Origin: Caryophanales bacterium
GTDB taxonomy: Bacteria; Bacillota; Bacilli; JARBTR01
Assembly (NCBI GenBank): GCA_029240105.1
Contig: JARBTR010000013.1
Span: forward strand, 1 to 64,000
Reading direction: 5' to 3'
DNA length: 64,000 nt
Positions 1 to 9,699 of the stretch are shown one piece after another (positions within the stretch are counted from its first letter, which is position 1; every line of letters starts with the position of its first letter). Both the position numbers and the translations under genes were made by a program. Below the pieces are notes generated by a model. The model was not told the DNA's origin and made no database searches. It saw only the letters and a list, made by a program, of their open reading frames with translations.

Positions 1-135
1 TTCAACTATGTTGGAATCATGTACAAGCACTTTGACAACAGAATACAAATTCGATTCGTTGTGAAAAATCGTGATCACATGCGTTCCCTTGATATACTGC
101 TTCTCTTCGTTTAAATCAAATGAAGCTTGTATCAT
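1..135 (-). CDS. recD2: RecD2-type helicase, N-terminal end only (cut by window edge)
   Basis: Open minus-strand frame of 45 codons running off the left edge; absent from the ORF track. It starts at an ATG behind a strong GGGGGAG Shine-Dalgarno site. The translation contains YIKGTHVITIFHNESNLYSVV, matching the pattern of the N-terminal OB-like segment of Bacillus RecD2 (YrrC), a 5'-3' superfamily 1 helicase of about 750-800 residues. It lies 31 bases downstream of mnmA. In B. subtilis a TPR-protein gene sits between trmU and recD2; here it is missing. The helicase motifs are outside the window, so the call rests on the N-terminus and synteny. Confidence 0.75.
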   Translation of the reverse strand, partial: MIQASFDLNEEKQYIKGTHVITIFHNESNLYSVVKVLVHDSNIVE

Positions 136-166
136 GATTTCTCCCCCCAATCATCTAAAGTTAAAC

Positions 167-1300
<1,134 letters not shown>

Positions 1301-1310
1301 TCATCCCATT

Positions 1311-1440
1311 TTTAGGTGCTGAGCGAGCCGTTTAGACATATAGAAAAATGTTCAAAAATTTTCTAGCAAGGTTAGCACGAAGTGCGTGTTGCGAAAATTC
1401 TTTGAAATTTTTCGTAATGTCTGGCTCACGAAGCCCGTTT
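1311..1440. repeat. Long imperfect palindrome, family C copy 1
   Basis: About 130 bases between the cysteine desulfurase stop and the mnmA start. The outer arms pair (GAGCGAGCC...AGACAT with ATGTCT-GGCTCAC), a second tier pairs (GAAAAATG..AATTTTCTAGCAA with TTGCGAAAATT..ATTTTTC), and the tip is GCACGAAGTGC. Its ends resemble the element at 2625-2761: both begin TTTTAG-TGCT and end TCACG-GAAGCCCG. In the transcript it would form a hairpin in the leader of mnmA. Confidence 0.7.
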
Positions 1441-1475
1441 ATTTAATCTATAGTTTATTTAATCTATAGTTTATT
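1438..1475. repeat. 16-bp tandem duplication
   Basis: The unit TTTATTTAATCTATAG occurs twice in direct succession, followed by a six-base partial third copy, just downstream of the cysteine desulfurase stop codon. No function is apparent. Confidence 0.85.
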
Positions 1476-1479
1476 CCCA

Positions 1480-2610
1480 CTATAGTTTTTTCACAATTTC
1501 AATTGTTTTTCGAGCAGCTTTTCTAGCGTCTTCTTCTGTTGTACCGAGTCCGAAACTATATCGTATGACAATTTGTGCACGATCTTCATCATCTGGAAAC
1601 ATTGCTTTTAATACATGTGAAGGCTCATGAGAACCTGCTGAGCATGCTGATCCACTTGAAACTGCAAGACCAACAATATCTAAGTTCGTAAGCAAAGCCT
1701 GAACACATACATCATGAAAACTAACACTCAAAATGTTTGGGACAGCTCCTTCTTTTGGGCTATTTATAAAGTGTTCGATTCCTTCTAATTCTTCACGTAA
1801 AATTTGATTAATATTTTTATTTCGTTCTGTATATAAATCGAGATTCTTTTCATAAACTTCAATTGCTTTCCCAAATCCAGCAATAGAAATGGTATTTTCA
1901 GTACCAGCACGACGTTTTCTTTCTTGGTCTCCACCAAACTGTAATGCAAAAAAGGGAACTCCTTTTTTAACATATAGAAATCCAACACCTTTAGGACCAT
2001 TTATTTTATGAGAAGCAGCAGATAAAAAATCAACTTTCAGCTTCTCAACATTTAATGGGATTTTACAGAAAGCCTGTACACCATCGACATGAAATAGAGC
2101 TTGATGATCCGCTAAAATTTCTCCAATTTCCTGTATTGGTTGGATTGCTCCCATCTCATTATTTACATACATAATGGATACAAGGATCGTTTCTGGTTTT
2201 AGTGCATTTTTAACGTCTTCAACGGATACAAACCCATTCTGATCAACTGGTAGATACGTAACAGTAAATCCTTGTTTCTCTAACTGACGACATACATTTA
2301 GTACAGCATGATGTTCAATTTGAGTTGTAATAATATGATTGCCTTTATCTTTCATTGATCGAACCGCACTAAAGATTGCTGTATTATTACCTTCAGTGCC
2401 CCCACTCGTAAAAACTATCTCCTGAGGTGCAGCGCCAATTGCAGCTGCAATCTTGCGACGAGTACTGTCTACAAGCTTTTTGGCTTCCCGACCAAATGAA
2501 TGTGTACTTGAAGGATTTCCATATATCTCACCCATTAGTTTTGACATCGTTTCAATTACTTCTGGATGCATTGGGGTCGTTGCAGCATGATCAAGATAAA
2601 TTCGTTTCAT
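1480..2610 (-). CDS. Cysteine desulfurase (IscS/NifS family, YrvO-like)
   Basis: 376 aa PLP enzyme that removes sulfur from cysteine as an enzyme-bound persulfide. The PLP lysine is K202 in SAASHKINGPKG, the substrate-binding and PLP-phosphate motif SGGTEGNN is near residue 69, and the persulfide-forming cysteine is C323 in SSGSACSAG. The RBS is GGAGTTG before ATG. Its place upstream of mnmA matches B. subtilis yrvO-trmU, where the desulfurase is dedicated to tRNA thiolation. In B. subtilis the cysteine regulator gene cymR precedes yrvO; no cymR is present here, and rarA is divergent instead. Confidence 0.95.
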   Translation of the reverse strand: MKRIYLDHAATTPMHPEVIETMSKLMGEIYGNPSSTHSFGREAKKLVDSTRRKIAAAIGAAPQEIVFTSGGTEGNNTAIFSAVRSMKDKGNHIITTQIEHHAVLNVCRQLEKQGFTVTYLPVDQNGFVSVEDVKNALKPETILVSIMYVNNEMGAIQPIQEIGEILADHQALFHVDGVQAFCKIPLNVEKLKVDFLSAASHKINGPKGVGFLYVKKGVPFFALQFGGDQERKRRAGTENTISIAGFGKAIEVYEKNLDLYTERNKNINQILREELEGIEHFINSPKEGAVPNILSVSFHDVCVQALLTNLDIVGLAVSSGSACSAGSHEPSHVLKAMFPDDEDRAQIVIRYSFGLGTTEEDARKAARKTIEIVKKL

Positions 2611-2624
2611 TTTTTCAACTCCAG

Positions 2625-2761
2625 TTTTAGATGCTAAGGGTGACGTATTGACTCTCCCAAAACGTATACGTTTTGTTTACCTGAATTTCCTGGAAAAGCC
2701 ATGTTTTTCGGCTTTGAAGGAAATTAGAAAGTAATTCGAGGGCCAGTCACGCGAAGCCCGA
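2625..2761. repeat. Long imperfect palindrome, family C copy 2
   Basis: Lies in the 5' region of the cysteine desulfurase gene. Inner hairpin: AATTTCCT..AAAGCC pairs with GGCTTT..AGGAAATT. It also contains the perfect palindrome AAAACGTATACGTTTT. The ends match copy 1 at 1311-1440 in sequence and orientation, while the middle has diverged. The rest of the gap up to rarA holds no gene. Confidence 0.65.
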
Positions 2762-2948
2762 TTTACTAAATTAAATGTTTACCCTTTATCATAACAAAAA
2801 ATATCAAAAACAAAAACCAGTCAACATTTGACCAATTGTCACTTTCTTGTAAATGATAGATAACTCATGAATAATATGTGCTTGTTCGCTTTTTTCTATT
2901 GTTGGTTGTGATAAAATTTAAGCATTATATTTTTAGCAGGAGTGAAAC

Positions 2949-4226
2949 ATGATTGTAAATCCGTTAGCTTTTCGGATGAGACCGAAAAATATTGATGAAA
3001 TCATAGGACAACAGCATTTAGTTGGTGAGGGAAAAATTATTCGCAGAATGGTGCAAGCATGTCGTTTATCCTCCATGATTTTATATGGCCCACCTGGTAT
3101 TGGAAAAACTTCAATTGCAAGTGCGATTTCAGGAAGTACAGGCGTTCCTTACAAAATTTTAAATGCAGCAACAAATAATAAAAAAGATTTAGAAACTGCT
3201 GTAGCAGAAGCAAAAATGCATGGACAATTAATCTTACTTTTGGATGAGGTCCATCGATTGGACAAACCAAAGCAAGACTTCCTACTTCCTCATCTGGAAA
3301 ACGGTCTAATTGTTTTAATTGGTGCGACAACTTCAAACCCATATCATGCAATCAATCCCGCGATTCGAAGTCGCTGTCAGATTTTTGAATTGAAGCCATT
3401 AGAACCTGAGGATGTAAAGATTGCTATAAGAAGAGCATTGAATCATCCAGAAAGTGGATTCTTAGATAAAAAGATTGAATTGAATGATGCGGCTATTGAG
3501 CATTTTGCTTTTTCATCAAACGGTGATGTACGTAGTGCTTTGAATGCTCTCGAGTTAGCTATTTTATCTACGCCACCGAATGATGTAGGCGCAATTTATA
3601 TTGATCAAGACGTGGCATCAGAGTGTGTTCAAAGAAAAGCTTTGCAGCATGACAAAGACGGTGATGCCCATTACGATGTCGTTTCAGCTCTACAGAAATC
3701 AATCCGCGGAAGCGATGTGAATGCTGCTCTTCATTATATGGCTCGGCTAATCGAAGCTGGTGACTTACTTAGTTTGACGCGTCGCTTATTAGTCATTGCC
3801 TATGAGGATATCGGTTTAGCAAACCCTTCAGCTGGGTCACGTATGTTATCTGCAATTCAAGCGGCGGAAAAACTCGGATTGCCAGAAGCACGTATTCCTT
3901 TGTCGGTTGCTGTGATCGTATGTTGCTTATCGCCAAAATCCAATTCAGGCGTTGTATCGATTGACTCTGCTATTACGGACATTCAAGCTGGTAACTACGG
4001 TGATGTACCTCTCCACTTGAAAGACGCTCATTACAAGGGAGCAAAAGATTTAGGTAGAGGCATTGATTATCAATACCCACATGATTTTGAAAATGGCTGG
4101 GTTAATCAACAATACCTACCTGATAAAATCAAACACAAAAAATATTACCAGCCAAAATTTACTGGTAAGTTTGAACAAGTACTAGTTGATGTTTATCTAA
4201 AAATCGAGAAAAACAAAGAAAAATAA
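2949..4226 (+). CDS. rarA: Replication-associated recombination protein RarA (MgsA)
   Basis: 425 aa AAA+ ATPase of the RarA/Mgs1/WRNIP1 family, acting at stalled replication forks. Walker A GPPGIGKT is at residues 47-54 and Walker B LLLDEVHR ends near residue 103. The middle and C-terminal parts carry the typical lid and tetramerisation region (LTRRLLVIAYEDIGLANP, then KGAKDLGRGI). The length is normal. The RBS is AGGAG six to seven bases before ATG. It is divergent from the cysteine desulfurase gene, as in B. subtilis (yrvN next to the cymR-yrvO-trmU cluster), but with cymR missing. Confidence 0.96.
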   Translation: MIVNPLAFRMRPKNIDEIIGQQHLVGEGKIIRRMVQACRLSSMILYGPPGIGKTSIASAISGSTGVPYKILNAATNNKKDLETAVAEAKMHGQLILLLDEVHRLDKPKQDFLLPHLENGLIVLIGATTSNPYHAINPAIRSRCQIFELKPLEPEDVKIAIRRALNHPESGFLDKKIELNDAAIEHFAFSSNGDVRSALNALELAILSTPPNDVGAIYIDQDVASECVQRKALQHDKDGDAHYDVVSALQKSIRGSDVNAALHYMARLIEAGDLLSLTRRLLVIAYEDIGLANPSAGSRMLSAIQAAEKLGLPEARIPLSVAVIVCCLSPKSNSGVVSIDSAITDIQAGNYGDVPLHLKDAHYKGAKDLGRGIDYQYPHDFENGWVNQQYLPDKIKHKKYYQPKFTGKFEQVLVDVYLKIEKNKEK

Positions 4227-4231
4227 AGATG

Positions 4232-4281
4232 AGGATTGTCACTTGTAGAATTATTTATTCGATTCGCAATGGGACAATCCT
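4232..4281 (+). terminator. Possible rarA terminator
   Basis: AGGATTGTC pairs with GACAATCCT across a long loop of about 32 bases, followed by TTATTTTCT. It begins six bases after the rarA stop. The long loop makes it a weaker candidate. Confidence 0.45.
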
Positions 4282-4446
4282 TTATTTTCTAGGGACAGTA
4301 TTAATTAGGTGCTGATATTTGAATAAAATTTACCTATATGTTTAAATATGGATATAAATGGAAAATAAAGGTTTGTTCTTTACCGATTTTGGGTAACAGC
4401 ATTAGAAAAAGTACTGATAAAAAATAAGAAATTGGAGGAATTAAAG

Positions 4447-5073
4447 ATGATAAACGAATCTTACATTGAATTTGAATCAGTATTTGATTGCAGTCTAAAG
4501 AATTTACTTTTAACCCATGAACAAAAACCATCTTCGCTTGTTATTTTTTTTCCTGGGAGCTATTATACCTGCGATCATCCAATACTTAACTACGCCAGAA
4601 TGGCTGTCTTATTTAAAGGTTGCGATACTTTAAGTTTGGAATATGGATTTCAAAGAGCTAATAAAAACTTCGATTTTGAAGATTTTGAAAAAACATTGTT
4701 GGAATCATGTTCAATAATTGAAAAGTGTGATCTGCATTCATATTCGAATATTTATTTTATAAGTAAGAGTATAGGTACAGTATTTGCTGGAAAAGTTACT
4801 GAATTATTAAGTAACCTGAAAATAAAAAATCTATTTTTAACACCAACAGAGAGAACAATTCCATATATTCTGAAATTTGATTGCCTGGCTGTCACAGGAT
4901 CAATGGATAAAGCAATCTCAGTCTCAAGTATTGATTTATTAAAATGTAAATGCAACGAAAAGCTCATTGTTATTCCTGATGCTGATCATGGCCTTGAGAC
5001 AGAAATCAGCATGAAAAGAAACATTGAAATATTAGAACAAGTTATAAAAATAACAGAAAATCTTGTTTCATAA
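4447..5073 (+). CDS. Small alpha/beta-hydrolase-like protein
   Basis: 208 aa. The ORF track begins at a TTG, but ATG 4447 follows GGAGG at 4434 with good spacing and is preferred. An oxyanion-type strand LVIFFPGSYY, a nucleophile elbow ISKSIGT (a variant of GxSxG), an acidic residue in GSMDKA and a late histidine in DADHGLE fall in the order expected of an alpha/beta-hydrolase triad. No lid domain or signal peptide is seen. The exact family and substrate are not recognised. It stands alone between rarA and a convergent kinase-like gene. Confidence 0.6.
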   Translation: MINESYIEFESVFDCSLKNLLLTHEQKPSSLVIFFPGSYYTCDHPILNYARMAVLFKGCDTLSLEYGFQRANKNFDFEDFEKTLLESCSIIEKCDLHSYSNIYFISKSIGTVFAGKVTELLSNLKIKNLFLTPTERTIPYILKFDCLAVTGSMDKAISVSSIDLLKCKCNEKLIVIPDADHGLETEISMKRNIEILEQVIKITENLVS

Positions 5074-5256
5074 AATCTTTTTACTTTAGTTTATAATTTG
5101 TAAAAGTACATAATCCTGTCAGAGTATGATTACCGCGAGTCAAGTAATTGCACTATGTTCCGCTGTATTTTGGTTGAATATATAGCGTTTTTAAGAAAAC
5201 TATCGTGTAAAAAATATGAAGATTTAATAGCTTTATAAGATTTTGACGGCACACTA

Positions 5257-5291
5257 AAGAAGGTCTAGAGAATTAGTTTCTAGACCTTCTT
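5257..5291. terminator. Strong hairpin between convergent genes
   Basis: Perfect 13-bp stem AAGAAGGTCTAGA / TCTAGACCTTCTT with a nine-base loop, midway between the stops of the hydrolase-like gene (+) and the kinase-like gene (-). The T-runs are short on both sides, so it may act as a bidirectional terminator or simply as a transcript-end stabiliser. Confidence 0.6.
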
Positions 5292-5327
5292 AACGTATAA
5301 AATGCTTATACTATGTAGAAGAGCATA

Positions 5328-6356
5328 TTATATAGTTAACAATAAATTTAACCTATGCAACAATTCATTTTTTATTGAACTATAATAAATAATATGACTA
5401 ATTGTTTCTTTAACTTGTTCTATACCAAGTTTTCTTTCTTCTTCATTTTCACATTCAATCATTAAAGCTCTTTTTATGTTGTATTCAAGCCATTCTAGCA
5501 TGCCACAATTGCTGTTATATAGCACTTCCCAATCAACTTCAAAGTATCCATATTCCTTGCAATAAGCTCTTATGAAAGTTTCTAACAACTCGTAATCAAT
5601 AAGGCAATGCTCATAACCCGACCAGCATAAAGCCAACTGAAAAAGTTCCATATATGGATTCCCGTATTTCAAACATTCTAAGTCGATGATATTCGGTTTT
5701 CCGTTAATCCATAAAACATTTTTAATGTCCATATCTCCATTGCATATGCTCGTAATAGAGGGTATCCTCTTGAAAGCGATGTTTCCCTCAGACTGGCAAA
5801 AATATAAAAGTTCTATGTTGTCTTTTAACAGATTTACTATTTCTGGGCATTTATCACAGGCAATATTTATGTAAAAATCCCAATCTATGTTAAGTTCATC
5901 CTTTACAAACGGCTCTTTTTTTTGCTCGATTTTGTGAATCATTGCTAAAAGTGCTCCTGTTTGTTCGCAATGCTCTTTTGATATCTCTCCTGAGCCCAAT
6001 GCTTTACCATCAAGCCATTTAAAAACATAATAGTATTGATTATTTAGACATTGCATTTTCTTTCCATTAAATTCTATCGCGGAAACAATGGGCAGCCCTT
6101 TTTCTTCAAGTGTTCTTTCTAATTGCTCTGCGATTTGAAAGTTTTTGAAAACATCGGGTCGTTTCATTATCTTAGGATTTAAGAGTTTTACTGCATATTT
6201 GCCTTTTTCTGTATTCAAACTATACATTTTATGCATATAACCACCAAAAACTCTTTCAACTTGTAAAGCGGAGCCTAAAGCTAATTTATTAGATATATCT
6301 TCAAACACCGTATTTGTAACCACCTGTCTAACACCACCTAATATAATTTTCCCCAC
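5328..6356 (-). CDS. Aminoglycoside-phosphotransferase-family (APH-like) kinase
   Basis: Up to 342 aa with a protein-kinase-like fold. The ATP-binding lysine is likely in GKYAVKLLNP. The catalytic loop is CNGDMDIKNV, where Asn replaces the usual His of HGD but the catalytic Asp and metal-binding Asn remain. The metal Asp is in NIIDLE. The family covers antibiotic, choline, homoserine and coat kinases, so the substrate is open. The track start is a GTG without an RBS; an AGGTGG lies inside the ORF, about 10 bases before GTG at codon 12, so the true start may be 11-16 codons later. Confidence 0.65.
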   Translation of the reverse strand: MGKIILGGVRQVVTNTVFEDISNKLALGSALQVERVFGGYMHKMYSLNTEKGKYAVKLLNPKIMKRPDVFKNFQIAEQLERTLEEKGLPIVSAIEFNGKKMQCLNNQYYYVFKWLDGKALGSGEISKEHCEQTGALLAMIHKIEQKKEPFVKDELNIDWDFYINIACDKCPEIVNLLKDNIELLYFCQSEGNIAFKRIPSITSICNGDMDIKNVLWINGKPNIIDLECLKYGNPYMELFQLALCWSGYEHCLIDYELLETFIRAYCKEYGYFEVDWEVLYNSNCGMLEWLEYNIKRALMIECENEEERKLGIEQVKETISHIIYYSSIKNELLHRLNLLLTI

Positions 6357-6427
6357 AATTTAATTGTATCGCTTGCTTATAAAATCCTTTTCAAAAATCA
6401 AACACTTTATATTTTTTGAAATTCTAC

Positions 6428-6565
6428 TCACGGAATGTTTTTTGATTGAACAAATTGATCTGCTTGAATAGCTATAAAATCTTCATCATTCATTCTATGC
6501 TTGCCATTTGCAGTTCTCAAGACAAGTACAATTCCCTCTATATCTGGTAGTTATTTTTGTTTCAT
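6428..6565 (-). pseudogene. Possible gene remnant interrupted by a stop
   Basis: Directly downstream of the hypothetical gene at 6572. A frame beginning MKQK hits a stop at codon 5, then continues for about 40 codons with protein-like composition (DIEGIVLVLRTANGKHR and a MNDEDFIAIQADQ stretch) to a TGA. It is too short to assign. It could be the tail of a decayed gene, or chance. Confidence 0.3.
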
Positions 6566-6571
6566 TCCATA

Positions 6572-6850
6572 CTATTCAAACTGCTCCGAGTTACTTTCAA
6601 TTTGATTTAAAATAACTTCCATATATTCAATTGGATATTCCATTGATTTCTTTTCCCCATTTATTAAATAATTCACAATATATTTATCTTCAGTAACTAT
6701 GTACTCAATATTATTTATTTGATAATCTTCCTTTAAAATTTCATAAAAAAATTCTGCTGTCTCTTTAGCAGCTTTATCAGTCGGGCGTTTTTCAACGACT
6801 ACTTGAATAGATAACCAATTATAAATTGCGTCTTGAGTTGAAACGTTCAT
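6572..6850 (-). CDS. Hypothetical small protein
   Basis: 92 aa from the ATG at 6850, which follows AGAGGA with seven-base spacing. The longer track ORF would begin inside the typA terminator hairpin, so that start is rejected. The product is soluble, acidic and mixed alpha/beta, with ETAEFFYEILKEDYQ and a beta-rich YIVTEDKYIVNYLINGEKKS segment. There is no signal peptide or membrane span. No family was recognised. It lies downstream of typA on the same strand but beyond its terminator, so it is probably expressed separately. Confidence 0.6.
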   Translation of the reverse strand: MNVSTQDAIYNWLSIQVVVEKRPTDKAAKETAEFFYEILKEDYQINNIEYIVTEDKYIVNYLINGEKKSMEYPIEYMEVILNQIESNSEQFE

Positions 6851-6879
6851 TGCACTATCCTCTTTTAAATTTAAATAAG

Positions 6880-6909
6880 AAAAAGTCAGGCGATGTTGTT
6901 CACCTGACT
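6880..6909 (-). terminator. typA terminator
   Basis: AGTCAGGTG / CGCCTGACT stem of nine pairs (one G-T) with an eight-base loop, followed on the minus strand by TTTTTC. It sits 15 bases past the typA stop. Confidence 0.85.
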
Positions 6910-6923
6910 CCATTTTATATTAA

Positions 6924-8768
6924 TTATATTTCTTCGCCTAATTTCTTTTTCTTTGCTGCTTTTTCACGTTCATTTTTATCAAGAATTTTCTTACGTAAAC
7001 GAATGTTATGTGGTGTTACTTCACAGTACTCATCTTCGTTCAAGTATTCAAGTGATTCTTCAAGCGACATGATTCGTGGACGCTTAATTGTTACGGTATT
7101 GTCCTTGTTGGATGAACGAACATTTGTCATTTGCTTTGCACGAACGATGTTTACGGCAAGGTCATTATCACGGCTATGTTCACCGACAATCATTCCTTCA
7201 TAAACTTCTGCACCTGGTTCAACAAAAATAACGCCACGATCTTCTAAAGCGAAAATACTATATTGTGTTGCTTTACCATTTTCCATAGATACAAGGACAC
7301 CTTGACGACGTCCACCAACATAACCTGAAACAACTGGTTTGTATGAATCAAATGTGTGGTTAATTATTCCGTACCCACGAGTTAATGTTAAAAACTCTGT
7401 AGTATAACCGATTAAACCACGTGATGGCACATTGAAAATCAAACGAACTTGGCCACTTCCATTATTAATCATATCAACCAGTTCACCTTTACGAGCACCT
7501 AGAGATTCCATAATAGCTCCAGTGTTTTCTTCAGGTAAATCTATTTGAACTCTCTCAACAGGTTCGCATCTAACACCATCTATTTCACGGAAAATAACTT
7601 CTGGTTTTGATACTAAAAGTTCAAAGCCTTCTCTTCTCATGTTCTCAATTAGTATTGATAAATGCAGTTCTCCACGTCCTGAAACAATCCACTCATCTGG
7701 AGAATCTGTAGAATCTACACGTAAGCTTACATCTGTATGCAATTGGCTTAGCAATCTCTCTTCAATTTTACGAGAAGTTACATGTTTCCCATCGCGACCA
7801 GCAAATGGACTGTTGTTTGTTACAAAAGTCATTTGAAGCGTAGGCTCATCGATACGTAAAAGCGGAAGTGCTTCTTGTTTTTCAATTGGACAAACGGTTT
7901 CACCCACGTTGATATCTTCCATTCCTGAAAGTGCGATTAGGTCACCAGCAATAGCTTTTTGAACTTCAACACGTTTAAGACCATGGAAACCAAATATTTT
8001 TGTTACACGGAATTGTTTAACAGTACCATCAAGTTTCATCAATGCAACTTGTTGACCAACCGAAATCTCACCGCGGAATACACGACCGATACCAATACGG
8101 CCAATGAATTCATTGTAGTCAAGTAAAGCTACTTGGAATTGAAGTGGCTCATCCGAGTTATCAATTGGTGCTGGAATTTCACTAAGAATTGTTTCATAAA
8201 GTGATTCCATTGTATCCTCTTGGTCAGCAGGATCTGGACTTAAGCTTGACGTTCCGTTGATACCTGAAGCATAGACAACTGGAAAATCCAACTGATCATC
8301 CTCAGCACCTAACTCAATGAACAAATCGATAGTTTCATCAACAACTTCAAGTGGTCTCGCGAAATCACGGTCAACTTTGTTTACAACAACAATTACTTTT
8401 AAATGTTGCTCTAATGCTTTTTTCAATACGAAACGCGTTTGAGGCATGCAACCTTCATACGCATCGATAACCAAAACAACACCATCTACCATTTTCATGA
8501 TACGTTCCACTTCACCACCAAAATCGGCGTGTCCAGGTGTATCAAGAATGTTGATTCGGTTATCTTTATAGTTTACTGCTGTATTTTTTGCTAGAATAGT
8601 AATTCCACGTTCTCTTTCAAGATCGTTAGAATCCATCGCACGCTCTTCAACATGCTCATTTGCACGGAATGTACCGGCTTGTTTTAATAATTGGTCAACC
8701 AAAGTTGTTTTACCATGGTCAACGTGTGCGATAATCGCTATATTACGAACATCTTCTCTAATTTTCAT
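6924..8768 (-). CDS. typA: Translational GTPase TypA/BipA
   Basis: 614 aa, normal length. EF-G-like GTPase that binds the ribosome and aids assembly and stress growth. G1 AHVDHGKTT is at residues 14-22, the switch region has RERGITI, G3 is DTPGHADF, G4 NKVD and G5 near YASGINGT, followed by domain 2, EF-G-like domain V and the BipA-specific C-terminal domain ([13 protein letters not shown], then [14 protein letters not shown]). The RBS is GAGAGGA before ATG. A ylaF-like gene is divergent just upstream, the same neighbour as in B. subtilis (ylaF-ylaG). Confidence 0.97.
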   Translation of the reverse strand: MKIREDVRNIAIIAHVDHGKTTLVDQLLKQAGTFRANEHVEERAMDSNDLERERGITILAKNTAVNYKDNRINILDTPGHADFGGEVERIMKMVDGVVLVIDAYEGCMPQTRFVLKKALEQHLKVIVVVNKVDRDFARPLEVVDETIDLFIELGAEDDQLDFPVVYASGINGTSSLSPDPADQEDTMESLYETILSEIPAPIDNSDEPLQFQVALLDYNEFIGRIGIGRVFRGEISVGQQVALMKLDGTVKQFRVTKIFGFHGLKRVEVQKAIAGDLIALSGMEDINVGETVCPIEKQEALPLLRIDEPTLQMTFVTNNSPFAGRDGKHVTSRKIEERLLSQLHTDVSLRVDSTDSPDEWIVSGRGELHLSILIENMRREGFELLVSKPEVIFREIDGVRCEPVERVQIDLPEENTGAIMESLGARKGELVDMINNGSGQVRLIFNVPSRGLIGYTTEFLTLTRGYGIINHTFDSYKPVVSGYVGGRRQGVLVSMENGKATQYSIFALEDRGVIFVEPGAEVYEGMIVGEHSRDNDLAVNIVRAKQMTNVRSSNKDNTVTIKRPRIMSLEESLEYLNEDEYCEVTPHNIRLRKKILDKNEREKAAKKKKLGEEI

Positions 8769-8977
8769 CTATAAAAATCCTCTCATTAAATCCTGTGAAT
8801 ATGTAATTCCAATTAATCACAGGCTTTTATATACACAACTTTACAATTATAATTGTTTTATCTATACAATAGCAAATATTATTTTAAGAAACCTTGTTAT
8901 TTCAGGTATTTTCCAGAAATTTTGATTACAATTAGAGAAATCTTGTCCGTTACACTAAAAAAATATGGAGTTTAAAA

Positions 8978-9145
8978 ATGAATAAAAAAAACATATCGAT
9001 GTCGCTTGCCTTTTTAGCAGTCCTAAGTATTATTTTTGTTTGTATTGCATTAGCCACTGCTAATAGCACGCTCATTCAAATTAGTATTATCGTATGGATT
9101 GTTGTTATGCTTTTAGGATTTAGTATAAAAAAGATTTATAAATAA
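8978..9145 (+). CDS. YlaF-like small membrane protein (DUF5325-type)
   Basis: 55 aa, too short for the ORF track. ATG 8978 follows GGAG with seven-base spacing. Two hydrophobic helices (SLAFLAVLSIIFVCIALA and IIVWIVVMLLGF) are joined by a short polar turn, and the protein ends in a basic KKIYK tail. Size, topology and position next to typA match B. subtilis YlaF. The function is unknown. The family call rests on synteny and topology rather than strong sequence motifs. Confidence 0.65.
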   Translation: MNKKNISMSLAFLAVLSIIFVCIALATANSTLIQISIIVWIVVMLLGFSIKKIYK

Positions 9146-9176
9146 AAAGGCTTTACTAAAGTTGTGTTGATATTTT

Positions 9177-9610
9177 TTGATTTTTTAATCAACATCTACT
9201 TAATTTGTTGGAAATTAGAGAAAAAGCACCAAAAACATATATGTTTTTTCCCGTGGTAAGAAACGTATACGTTTCTGGGCTGAATGAGACTATAAGAAAA
9301 ACCAGCAAACTGGTCCTTTTAAAATATTTGAGCGGATGTTTTGGATGAATTCCCGCAGAGCTTTTCTGTGGGTAAGCACCTGAGCCTAAGGTCTCAGGCA
9401 CCCACTTTTCCACGGGAGTCCTGCGGGTTTCATTGCCAAAACATCCATATTGTTATCCTTCTAAAGCCTCTGGTACCAATAGTTGAGGCCCTAAAAGTTT
9501 TATACTTTCTTATCTTAAAACGAGGAAACGTATACGTTTCCCTCAGCCCGACCACAGGATTTTCCGTTTTTTTATCAATTAACAACATGGCATTTCTAAT
9601 TGATAAGAAA
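9177..9610. repeat. Palindromic repeat, family B copy 1, split by a family A insertion
   Basis: The left part (AATTTGTTGGAAATTAGAGAAAA ... CCCGTGG ... GGGCTGAATGAGACTATA) and the right part (CAGCCCGACCACAGGA ... TTATCAATTAACAA) together correspond to the intact element at 56605-56760, in inverted orientation. The family A repeat 9292-9513 lies between them. Both arms carry GAAACGTATACGTTTC. No gene was seen in the 9146-9699 gap; the ORF-track frames here only translate the repeats. Confidence 0.7.
9292..9513. mobile_element. MITE-like repeat, family A copy 1 (222 bp)
   Basis: Ends ATAAGAAA...TTTCTTAT. Near the left end is the palindrome-like ACCAGCAAACTGGT. The core is a multi-tier hairpin: CCCGCAG with CTGCGGG, GTGGGT with ACCCAC, CCTGAG with CTCAGG. 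Near-identical copies are at 48070-48231 and 53614-53836. It encodes no transposase. It is nested within family B copy 1. Confidence 0.8.
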
Positions 9611-9699
9611 ACAACATAAACATTAACAGGGCTAAAAATAAAAAAGTCGTTTCTAGTACTGCTACTAAAAACGACTCATAACTAAAACCACTATTATTT

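Noticed and set aside
9189-9413. 74-codon minus ORF (and similar frames at 53538-53723 and 47943-48161)
   Set aside because: They translate the family A repeat; the peptides match each other only because the DNA is repeated.
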